Positions 29,530 to 38,231 of a DNA stretch of 64,000 nucleotides are shown here, piece after piece. Positions within the stretch are counted from its first letter, which is position 1. Every line of letters begins with the position of its first letter. The DNA is from Methanobacterium_B sp963825335 (GTDB taxonomy: Archaea; Methanobacteriota; Methanobacteria; Methanobacteriales; Methanobacteriaceae), in the NCBI GenBank assembly GCA_963825335.1, contig CAWGSP010000001.1:1984001-2048000 (forward strand). The letters run 5' to 3'. Under the pieces are notes generated by a model. That model was not told the origin of the DNA, made no database searches, and was given only the letters and a program-made list of their open reading frames with translations. The translations under genes and the position numbers were made by a program.

Positions 29530-30336
29530 TTAATTATTTATAGAGTTTTTGTCTTCAAACTGGGTATTATTATAAGTTATGAATTTAAAAGAGTTTACAA
29601 TTAGATTAATTTCATCTTTAATATTTTGAGATAGATTTATAGGGTATATGGCAGTAATTACATAATATTTTCCCGAATCTGAAGCAATTCTTTGAGAAAG
29701 ATTGAATGGCGGCATATTTTTATGTTCTGGATTTTTTGAAGTCCCTATAGCTTCCATATAAGATCCTTGAGTATTTTTGTCTGTATGTGGAGGTTTAAAT
29801 TTTAATTTAATTCCATGTGGTTCCATATTTTTTTTGTGCATTTCTTTTATAGTTTCAATTGAATCTTCTATATCATATTCATTCCAACCTACTAAAACAG
29901 AAATACTTGCATAAGGATTATATCTTGTAAGAATAATTGGAATTTCGGATATCTCTTTAGCTTTATTAAGAATATTAATTCCTTGTTCCATCATTTCATT
30001 TTTTTCACCTTTTTCTATCTCTTTCAATGTTTGTGTTGATGACCAATTAGCATGTTGCCAATTTAATTGGAAATTATGCTTCCAATCATAATAATAACCT
30101 AAAACAGAGATTCCAGGATAATTTAGAAATGGTTGAGAAACAGAGACCTTTGAAACTAAAGTTTTACCTAAATCAGAATTTGTTGATTTGTATGCGTCCA
30201 TCTTCAATCCTAAACCTTCCACATGACTAATCCTACCAATAAGTTGATTGATCGCATTTTTAAACAAAATAAGGATTATAAGAATGAAACTAGGTATTAT
30301 TAAACTTGATAAAAAAGTCCAAATTGTTGCATCCAT
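29530..30336 (-). CDS. Membrane-anchored hypothetical protein
   Basis: 268 residues. One N-terminal transmembrane helix (about residues 8-30, IIPSFILIILILF) is followed by a soluble domain with several aromatic residues and beta-strands (ISVLGYYYDWK, ASISVLVGWNEYD, KYYVITAIYPINL). Each strand ends as in a substrate-binding or ferredoxin-like fold, but no family is recognised. It is 90-120 bases upstream of the Fic gene on the same strand and may share its transcript. No catalytic motif seen. Confidence 0.5.
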   Translation of the reverse strand: MDATIWTFLSSLIIPSFILIILILFKNAINQLIGRISHVEGLGLKMDAYKSTNSDLGKTLVSKVSVSQPFLNYPGISVLGYYYDWKHNFQLNWQHANWSSTQTLKEIEKGEKNEMMEQGINILNKAKEISEIPIILTRYNPYASISVLVGWNEYDIEDSIETIKEMHKKNMEPHGIKLKFKPPHTDKNTQGSYMEAIGTSKNPEHKNMPPFNLSQRIASDSGKYYVITAIYPINLSQNIKDEINLIVNSFKFITYNNTQFEDKNSINN

Positions 30337-31360
30337 AAAATCACTTCATAAAGTTATAATTAGAGGAGATCATTAATTCTATAGTTAATATTTGTTCTAT
30401 AAACATTTGTAATTTAATTATATCTAATTATATATAATCATTATATTCTTTCTAATATAGAGTTTTCTTGATTGCATAATTGAACTGATGGATGTATCGT
30501 CTTTTGGAATATGAATAATTGTATAGATCAATTGGCAATGTCCAAAAAGTCAACAGTGTAATTCCTTATTAATTCCAAGAATATTTAATTTTAATCAAGC
30601 TTTCAAGTAAACAATCCATAAAAAAAGGTTTGGATCATCAATGTAAGAACATTGAGAGTTTAGAGTAATAGCTTGCAATATAATGAACCAATACATCATT
30701 AAATTCAATGTTTCTTACTCTCCTAATTAATTAAATCTTTTAAAGTACTCCAAATAGGTATCTACATATATCCCAATTCTTATAGATACATAGAGTTCTT
30801 ATCAGTTCTTAAACTTAATTTTTTAATCTTGTACGTAATCGATTGCTCAATTGCTTGATTGCAGGATATGTCATGAACTCGATTGACTCATAAAAGTTCA
30901 CTATGCGGATACGATGTGTTTGCTATTTAAATACTCAACTAGTTAAAGCCTATTTTGATTCTGCTCGATCAAGCTAGCAAGCAATCATGCAATTAATTGA
31001 TCCTGCTATTCATACACTTTTTTTTGCTATTTTGTTGGATTTAATATGAAAACATTTAATTTATTTACATGTAATACTGTCCTATAATGAAAAATGATCT
31101 TTTCAATCAAACGTTAATGAGGAAATATTCTAAGGATTTTAAATTAACACCCTCAAAGCATGATCTTATTTTGAAGCATATAGAATAAGTTAATTATCTT
31201 TAAATACTTCTAATCTAATTTATAAAATATATATCGGATAAGATTTGAGTATGATATGGTTCAAAATATCTTTGAAATCCAAAAATGTCTGATCTAAAAT
31301 GAATCAAAAGCACAGGTAAATTTTGTAAAATCTGGAAGCCGTATCACCGAGATGATATAT
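30337..31360. repeat. Long non-coding gap holding degenerate repeat, copy A2
   Basis: No gene. From about 30750 to 31085 it aligns by eye with 15600-15930: ATTGCTCAATTGCTTG, GATTGCAGGATAT, TTTGCTATTTAAATACT, AGCTAGCAAGCAATCA, TTTGCTATTTTGTTGG and ATTTAATATGAAAA in the same order and spacing. The rest is AT-rich without recognisable signals. Confidence 0.5.
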
Positions 31361-31555
31361 TTAAAAATGATCAATTAACACCAAAAAACCAAAAATAACT
31401 AGAATAATCAATAAATTAAGAAATATAAAAGGTCCAAGTATAAATATACCAATAATAAATGCGCATATTTCTATTATCAAAAATTTCTTCCAATCTAAAA
31501 GCAAGTAACTCAGAGCATTTTTTATTTTTCCCATTAAATTTATCAATATTACCAC
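31361..31555 (-). CDS. Small two-helix membrane protein
   Basis: Up to 64 residues. After a short basic start it is almost wholly hydrophobic (FLIIEICAFIIGIFILG and then FLNLLIILVIFGFLVLI), forming two helices. A GGTGG lies near 31555, so the real start may be the TTG at 31546, or the ATG at 31534 (MGKIKNAL). It is the last gene of a four-gene minus-strand unit, 68 bases after the ferredoxin gene, and is probably a small partner of the membrane enzyme in that unit. Confidence 0.45.
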   Translation of the reverse strand: MVILINLMGKIKNALSYLLLDWKKFLIIEICAFIIGIFILGPFIFLNLLIILVIFGFLVLIDHF

Positions 31556-31622
31556 CTTTATTAATCTGACAGATTTATTGAAAGTATTATTATATCAAAA
31601 TAACTTATTAAATTATATATTT

Positions 31623-32405
31623 TCAAAATGATGTAGTTTTTGGTAAAAGTTGAATAGCTTCCATTGGACAATTACTTCTACATACGCCACAACCATGACA
31701 TCTATTATTTGTTGTTGATTTTTTTTCAGTAACTCGAATAGCATCAAACTGGCATATTTTTTGACATTTTCCGCATCCAACACATAACTCAGGATTCACC
31801 TTAGCTACTTCATGTCCTTTCAGAATAATTTCAGCAAATTTATATCTGTTTTTTAAGTGGAATAATAAACATCCTTTTTGATCGCAGTTACAAATAGCTC
31901 CAATGTAAGGGGTCTTAAATGTCCAGATTGTATGGACTTTACCGTCAACTTCGGTAGATTTTAATAACTCCACTGCTTCTTCACTATCTACATCTTGAAT
32001 ATAAGAAATTTTAGGAATGTTTTCCACAATATCTGCGGTAGTTCCAAAAAGAATACATTTTCTCTCACTTTTGTTTAATAGATACTTTTTACAAGGGCAC
32101 TCTACGACACTAACTCTTCCCGGAATACTGCATATTGTAATAGCATCTTCTAACGAAACTACTTGTCCCGCATGTTGTTCATTAAAATAATTTCTGACTT
32201 TCATCTCAGCAAATTCTTTAATAAATGGTACTTTCCTTGCTAGATCTACCAACTGAATCCTTCTGCAATAATTTCTTTCATAATTTTTAAAAAAATCTGT
32301 GATGAAAGATTCTCTCCCCTCAGATAAAGCAAGTTTTTCGGTATAATTTTGAGCCGAAAGATACCATTTTTTACCGGCACCATGTTGCAAACAAAACTGA
32401 CACAT
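31623..32405 (-). CDS. Multi-cluster ferredoxin-like protein
   Basis: 260 residues. The C-terminus carries two classical [4Fe-4S] motifs (CVGCGKCQKICQ and CHGCGVCRSNCP). The N-terminal 190 residues are a separate domain with extra Cys pairs: MCQFC at the start, VECPCKKYL, and CNCDQKGC, which may bind another metal site. Such proteins pass electrons to a partner enzyme. It follows the PAP2/kinase gene by 38 bases and shares an operon with a radical SAM enzyme, for which it is the obvious electron donor. RBS AGGAG precedes ATG 32405. Confidence 0.65.
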   Translation of the reverse strand: MCQFCLQHGAGKKWYLSAQNYTEKLALSEGRESFITDFFKNYERNYCRRIQLVDLARKVPFIKEFAEMKVRNYFNEQHAGQVVSLEDAITICSIPGRVSVVECPCKKYLLNKSERKCILFGTTADIVENIPKISYIQDVDSEEAVELLKSTEVDGKVHTIWTFKTPYIGAICNCDQKGCLLFHLKNRYKFAEIILKGHEVAKVNPELCVGCGKCQKICQFDAIRVTEKKSTTNNRCHGCGVCRSNCPMEAIQLLPKTTSF

Positions 32406-32442
32406 ATTTTTTCTCCTAATTTATATATTATATTTTGATAAT

Positions 32443-33747
32443 CTACAATATAACTGCAATTGATAATAATATTGAAGCAACTATAGGAAGTGTAAAATTA
32501 TCTGTTCCTCTCGGACTAATAGCTTCAATAAAAGATAATACTATACTTACACTAACAGCTAAGGTTACATTATTTGTAAATAAAAATATAATTAATGCAC
32601 ACATAATGAAAACAGATAAAGATCCCTCTAACGAACGTTGGGATTTATTTCCAGTAAAAGAATATACATCATATTTATGTTTTCCAAATCTCACACCAAT
32701 AGGTTCTGCTATTGCATCGCCAATTGCAACGCATAATGTTCCAGTTACCATGATGGACCGTTCGAATAATGTTATCCCTCCCGCTAGCCAAATAATTGTA
32801 CATATAAGGGGTAATAAAACATAAAGCGTTTCATTAGGGTAATCTGACTTTCTTCTAATACCTTTAAACCATGAAAAAGTATTACCTGATAAACAAGCTA
32901 CTGAAACAGAAAGTGCACCAATTAATATTAAAAGTATAGTTGCATCGAATGGCGCATATCGTAAGAATGCAGCAGTAGAAATAAATGCAACAAAATGGAA
33001 TATTTTCCTTGTATAACCATCTTGTATCCCTCTATTATTTAAAAATCCGGCCACAGTAAGTGTTATGGGTGGTAACATTAAAGCGGAGATGATCCATATT
33101 ATTGGAATTATGTTTATTTGTTGGCCAGAATATGATAATAATACATATATTTCTATAGTTGTTAATATGAATCCAATTGCTGCCCCAATTATCACTTGAG
33201 ACATAATATGTTTTCCTAAATATACTCGGCTCCACATCACTAAAGGGATGAATAAGCCAAGCAGCCCTCCAACATATCCAAACGCAAATATTAATGCGGT
33301 TGTTGGTCCTGCCACTCCCATTGAATGTATACTAATTTTCCAGATAAAGTTAATAAAAAATACTATAATAGTATTTAAAAAATAGCAAAACATTAAAATC
33401 GTTACTAAAGAGGGTGCATGTAATATATACAACACACAAGTACCAATAAAATAAGAGGTAATTGCAATTATCAAAGGATAAAATCTATCCTCTTTTTTTG
33501 ATAAATCTGGATCTACCTTCCCATTCATTTTACTCCATACTAAAACAGCCACAATAGGCAATATCGTTGCGAATAATATACATATTGATGTTATTATAAT
33601 GAAATCATGAAAATTCAAAAAGAAAAAATTAATAAATAAAAAAGCAGGTATAGCTAACATTGGCGAATAAGTAACTATTGAAATGAGTTTTGCAAATTTT
33701 TCTTTGAATTTGTCTGTTATGAATAAATTACTGTTCAATATAAACAC
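32443..33747 (-). CDS. PAP2-like phosphatase fused to a polyprenol (dolichol/phytol) kinase domain
   Basis: 434 residues with about 12-13 hydrophobic segments. The N-terminal half resembles the PAP2 lipid-phosphatase fold: its third motif is SRVYLGKHIMSQV, while the usual PSGH is replaced by HSMG. The C-terminal half has KIFHFVAFI, a GDAIAEPIGVRFGKH block and a final EAISPRGTDNFTLP, the pattern of CTP-dependent dolichol/phytol kinases (SEC59/VTE5). Phosphatase-like and kinase-like halves in one chain suggest handling of isoprenoid alcohols or phosphates in the membrane. It is 35 bases after the radical SAM gene. RBS AGGAGTG lies before ATG 33747. Confidence 0.65.
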   Translation of the reverse strand: MFILNSNLFITDKFKEKFAKLISIVTYSPMLAIPAFLFINFFFLNFHDFIIITSICILFATILPIVAVLVWSKMNGKVDPDLSKKEDRFYPLIIAITSYFIGTCVLYILHAPSLVTILMFCYFLNTIIVFFINFIWKISIHSMGVAGPTTALIFAFGYVGGLLGLFIPLVMWSRVYLGKHIMSQVIIGAAIGFILTTIEIYVLLSYSGQQINIIPIIWIISALMLPPITLTVAGFLNNRGIQDGYTRKIFHFVAFISTAAFLRYAPFDATILLILIGALSVSVACLSGNTFSWFKGIRRKSDYPNETLYVLLPLICTIIWLAGGITLFERSIMVTGTLCVAIGDAIAEPIGVRFGKHKYDVYSFTGNKSQRSLEGSLSVFIMCALIIFLFTNNVTLAVSVSIVLSFIEAISPRGTDNFTLPIVASILLSIAVIL

Positions 33748-33781
33748 TCCTCGTTTTAAAAGATAATCCTTTATTAGATAC

Positions 33782-35231
33782 TCATTTATATCCCGAAAGT
33801 TTTAAGTCTCCTGTTCGATATTTTAGACTTAGAATTAAACAATTTATTAAAAACTTTCTCCGATAATGATCTTTTATTTGAAGGATATTAGCAATTTTTT
33901 TAGGATTAAAATTGAAAGATAGTTTGAGCCAGCGACAAAGTTTTTGCAATTCGCCTATGGACATAGTATGCGGTTTCAAAACTGGATTTCTATAATCCCA
34001 CTTAGAAATATCTGATTCAACAATAAATTCTTTCATTTGCTGCCCAAATTCTGTCCAAAGAAATGGGGTAGTAAAATAAAAATGCATTAAATCAGGTCCC
34101 AAATCATTAAATGTATTTCCAGTTTCTTGTAAAGTTTCTTGTGTTTCATCAGGTAATCCCGCTAGTACTTGAACTATACTTATAATGTCATGTTTTTTAA
34201 GTAAATCCAAGGTCAATTTATTTAATTCCGTATTTGTTTTTTTATTAAAATAATCCAATCTTTGTTGCAGAGCGGATTCCATTCCTAAATCAATAGCAAA
34301 TATACCTGCATTTTTATATAAATTTAAATATTTTTCATCTCTTACAATGTGGTTAACTCTTGTATTCAACATATGGTGAATTTCACTATCATTATTAATA
34401 CTTTTTAAAGAATTAAGAAGTTCAATCCATTTAGATTGATTTTGAGCTGGATTTTCATCAGCCCAAAAGAAAAATGTTACCCCATGTTTTTTATTTAAAT
34501 ATTCAACTTCTTTTACAAACGATTTAGTAGAATCTGCAATGCCAATTTTTCCAAAACATCCACTGACCGCAAAAGTTACATTTATGATTACATCCACGTG
34601 AAAATTGAATTGTAGTAGTGATTTCATTATTCGCAGGGGCACGATAATCATCCCAATTACTTATTAAATCCCAAGCAGGTAGATAATCATCTAAATTAAC
34701 AAGTTCATTATTAATTTCATTAACCATTATTCTCCCATTTTCGTTATCGTCATCTCTCCACACAATGTTTTTTATGTTTCCAAAATCTTGATGTTTATCA
34801 TATGTTTTTACTAATTGGGCTGAAGGTATTTCCCCTTCTCCTCTAATAATAAAATCTATAGAAGAGTTTTCTTTCATTATATCCTCATACATAAATGTCG
34901 GATGCGTTCCACCAAGTACAATTTTTATTTCATTATTTAATTCTTTGACTTTATTTGATATCGCAACACTTCGGGGCAGACTAGCTGAGGAGGCCATTCC
35001 TCCAATAAACATGAAATCTGGTTGTTCATTAATTATATATTCCCCAATTTCAGTATCATTACTGAAATTTGCTTCGTTTTTTGAGAGATCTATTAATTCA
35101 ATATCTTTATACCCCTCTTTTAGAAGTGAACCTCCTATATACAGCAGGCCTAAAGGTGGTAATGTGCCAACAATATTTTCTGGTCCTCCCGAATGGAAAT
35201 TGGGGCTAACAAGTAAAGTTTTCATAGTCAT
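33782..35231 (-). pseudogene. B12-binding-type radical SAM enzyme, one frameshift
   Basis: ATG 35231 after AAGGAGAAG. Residues 1-190 form a cobalamin-binding-type domain (LPPLGLLYIGGSLL, IVLGGTHPTF, FIIRGEGE). The radical SAM motif RGCNHKCNFCGQW follows near 215. The frame then breaks at about 34560, and the rest (DSTKSFVKEVEYLNKKH, FFFWADENP, IFAIDLGMES) continues in another frame to 33782, giving about 480 residues. This is the BchE-like family of cobalamin-dependent radical SAM enzymes, which includes archaeal lipid-modifying enzymes. First gene of a four-gene operon. One missing or extra base could be a sequence error. Confidence 0.75.
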
Positions 35232-35613
35232 CTTCTCCTTATATTATTTTAACAAATAGTATCATAATTGGTAAACTATCCTTTTTATTTAAAAATATTG
35301 CTATAATACCATTTTATGATTATTCGGATGTGTTACTAGCTTAATTTGAGATTATCCAAAAATCTGACTAAATAAATTAAGTTTTATCTGTTAATTTAAA
35401 CAGGGGAAAGTAAGAGAAAAAAATAAGATAATGTTATGAGAAAATAGAAACATAACTATCTATAAACTTCAGTCAACCAATAATATTGATATTGTAAAAT
35501 TATGTTGTAATCTTTTGATTGTTTGTTTTAGTCATTTGGGTTTATTTTATTCGTTTATGTTGGTTTAAATGTTAAATGCAATAAATTTATATATATTATG
35601 ACATAGAAGTATT
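35232..35613. other. Non-coding gap before the dead transposase
   Basis: Contains the promoter side of the radical SAM operon. TTGTAATCTTTTGATTGTTT at about 35505-35524 is roughly the inverse of the run at 36505-36525, so the two may be worn terminal inverted repeats of the insertion sequence. No gene seen. Confidence 0.35.
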
Positions 35614-36443
35614 ATGAAGTCGTTTGAGAAGTATTTCATGGAGAAGAATTATGCTCGTGTGGAAGAACTCGGTTATAAGTTGGGCTGAGATAGATCCCCT
35701 CATTGATTGGGAAGTTTTTAGGCCAATAATTAGGGAAATGTATGATAATCATACAGAACGCGGTGATAGACCCAATATTGATGAAATAGTAATGATTAAG
35801 ATGTTGGTTTTACAATCGTGGTATGGTTTATGGGATCCTGACCTTGAAAGACAAGCTAATAATTGTATTTCATTTCACAAGTTTTTAGGATTCCCTGATA
35901 AAATTCCAGATCGTTCCACGGTCTGGGCTTTCAGAGAACGTCTAATCGATACTGGCAAAGACGAAAGAATTTGGGAAAAATTACAAGGCAAATAAATTCC
36001 AAAGGACTAAAAATAAAGAAGGCGTTATACAAGATGCTACTTTTATAACAACGGATCCTGGCCATAAAAAAGTAGATGAACCGCGCGGACCCGAAACCAA
36101 AACAAGAAGAAATTAAGAATGCGAATGGACTAAAAAAAGGTTGAAATCACATTACGGCTCAAACTAAACCAGTGAAATAGACATAGACCACAGATTAATA
36201 AAAGAAATAGAAACTACTCTGCATCAATTCATGATTCACAAATCGACCTCTCAAAAAATGGAGAAATGGTATATCGAGATTGCAGATACTTTGGAGCACC
36301 TTGCAAAGGTCACAAAGAACCGTTCAAAACGGGGCCATTCACTAAACAATAAAGAAAAAAATCGAAACAAACGCATAACACGCAAAAGAGCACCAAGAGA
36401 ACGAACATACGCTATAATCAAGAATATCATAACGGCTACGTAA
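35614..36443 (+). pseudogene. IS5-type transposase remnant
   Basis: ATG 35614 opens MKSFEKYFMEKNYARVEEL, then an extra G near 35684 shifts the frame to AEIDPLIDWEVFRPIIREM (to 35995). A further shift gives NKEGVIQDATFITTDPGHKK (about 36012-36112), a typical IS5/DUF4096-type DDE core. The last part is again shifted (SKRGHSLNNKEKNRNK, near 36330-36370), where KRGHS and the YAIIKN stretch are common C-terminal features. With at least four frame breaks it is inactive. It lies near the right end of the island. Confidence 0.85.
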
Positions 36444-36586
36444 AGTAATACAACACACTATGAACACACACCAAAAACATGCTTCAATGCTTCTGCAACT
36501 AACACAAACAAACAAAAAAGATTAACTAGCGAATGCTACAAAACGAAAGGGTTATCCAAAATATCAATATAATAAGATAATAACTT

Positions 36587-37033
36587 TTATTTGTTATGTA
36601 TAATAAGAATATCTTTAATATTTTCAATTGACTCATACAGGTTTTTTAAGTCTTCATCAGTAAAGTCTGTGAAAATTGTTTTCATCTCATGAATTTTATT
36701 TTTTTGTAAGTTATTCAAGTATTCAATACCAATATCTGTGATAATAATATTAACTATTCTCCGATCACCCATATCTGGTACACGTTTGACCATTCCATTC
36801 CCTACAAGTATATCCATGATATAGGTCATCTTCTGTTTATTTGTACCGATTAATACACTAATCTCAGACATGGATAATTTCCCTCGGTTTTTTAAAATCA
36901 TCAATGTTAAATGATGATCAAATGTTATTTTCCTACGTCCACTACAACATTCATAACTAAAGCCAGTTTTCTTAAAAAACCGATGAAAAACGTATAAATT
37001 ACTCAACATTTTATCAAATTTAGTACAATCCAT
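36587..37033 (-). CDS. MarR-family transcriptional regulator
   Basis: 148 residues. A winged helix occupies the middle: FDHHLTLMILKNRGKLSMSE, then ISVLIGTNKQKMTYIMDILVGNGMVKR and the wing VPDMGDRRIVNI, flanked by dimerisation helices. MarR proteins bind palindromes and release them on binding a small ligand. The nearby palindrome TGTGATAATGTCACA at 37132-37146 is its likely operator, implying self-repression. The neighbour is a dead transposase, so no target operon is obvious. ATG 37033 follows GGGGG. Confidence 0.8.
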   Translation of the reverse strand: MDCTKFDKMLSNLYVFHRFFKKTGFSYECCSGRRKITFDHHLTLMILKNRGKLSMSEISVLIGTNKQKMTYIMDILVGNGMVKRVPDMGDRRIVNIIITDIGIEYLNNLQKNKIHEMKTIFTDFTDEDLKNLYESIENIKDILIIHNK

Positions 37034-38079
37034 TAAATACCCCCAGTATCCAAAATTTTATAATTGAATGTTTTTTTATCACAATCGTAATGTTATTGTA
37101 ATCACATACATATAAAAAAAAAAAAATACTTTGTGATAATGTCACATAAATACTTAACATAATCCTCAAAGTCAGTGAATTCATAGTCAAAATGTTCAAA
37201 TTTGAAGTTTAGGATTAAAGAAGAAAATCTAAAAAATTTATAAGACAATGAGTAAATTTTAAATATCTTCAAATTTATTTTTTAACAAAAACTTTCCTAC
37301 TTTATTTCTTCGTGATTAATCGCTTGCTGGATGAATTTTTTAAATAATTAAATGGAATTTCTGTATAACTCATTCCTTCTTAAATTAACAGTAGCTCCAA
37401 CCAAATGATGTGTTCTCATTCAATCATATTAAATAATATAAGGTAACTATGATAATGCAAGAGAACTTTAAAAAAGAATAGTATCAGAACATCTTAATCT
37501 ATAGCAACAAGTATTGAAAGCTTGCTACTACATAATTTTAAAATAAACTATGATAATTACCATATATCCATTAATACCCTAGCCTAAGTTACATACATTT
37601 AATCAACTTTGATATGATTTTATAGTGGATTACAAAATCGCTCAATTGCTGGCTTGCAAAATAGCATGTTTAGGAAAACGTTTCGCCCCATGAAGTTATA
37701 ATAATTGGATAGATCAACTATTTGAAGCAAGTCAAAACGTCTCTAACCGAGCTTCCTTTCTTCTTTAAGCACATAAAAACGATTAATCAGCGAACGAGCA
37801 ATTAATAGGAAAAGAAAGTATGTGAGTGTATAAAAAAAAATAAATGAAAGTAGTAAAGACATGATCTATATTTTCATAATATTAGAAAACAATTGACTTT
37901 TAAATTGTATTTTGCCTGCATACTTAAAATAATTGTTTTCAAGACAAGATTTTTTTTTATTATAATTAAAAATTTATAGAACCAGATAACTAAATATATA
38001 TACTAAAACTCCTAAAATAGTATTAAATACAAAAAGGAGTTGATAAATCTTGCAATTTAGCAATCAAGTAACAAATAAA
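37034..38079. repeat. Long non-coding gap holding degenerate repeat, copy B2
   Basis: No gene. TTAATCGCTTGCTGGAT at 37318-37334 followed by AAATAATTAAAT resembles 9505-9540. The part 37490-37830 resembles copy B1 near 20070-20480 (AATCTATAGCAAC, AACGTTTCGCCCCAT, CTTCCTTTC, GCGAACGAGCAATT). The end runs into the right attachment repeat. Confidence 0.5.
37132..37146. promoter_or_regulatory. Palindromic operator candidate for the MarR regulator
   Basis: TGTGA-TAATG-TCACA, perfect 5-base arms, 99 bases upstream of the MarR start. A further TATCACAATCG...GTAATCACA stretch lies at 37077-37105, giving two possible sites. Confidence 0.45.
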
Positions 38080-38134
38080 GAGCGCGTGACTCGTAATCTC
38101 GTGGTCGTGGGTTCAATTCCCACCCGAGGCTTTT
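38080..38134 (+). repeat. Right attachment repeat (attR-like), tRNA-Thr 3' fragment
   Basis: A 55-base copy of the tRNA-Thr 3' part, from the last D-stem strand to four T residues, with 52 of 55 identities to 4494-4548. No D-arm or acceptor 5' strand is present, so it is not a tRNA gene. It marks the right end of a roughly 33.6-kb island. Confidence 0.85.
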
Positions 38135-38231
38135 TTGCAGTCGGTTTACTTTTTTAAACAGTTATTAATCATATATTATTTAAATATTTACTAATTGCAT
38201 AGTAAAAGATCAAATATGGATCTTTGTTATT

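Noticed and set aside
38080..38134. A second tRNA-Thr gene
   Set aside because: Only the anticodon arm, T arm and 3' acceptor strand are present; the 5' acceptor strand and most of the D-arm are missing, so it is an attachment-site copy.
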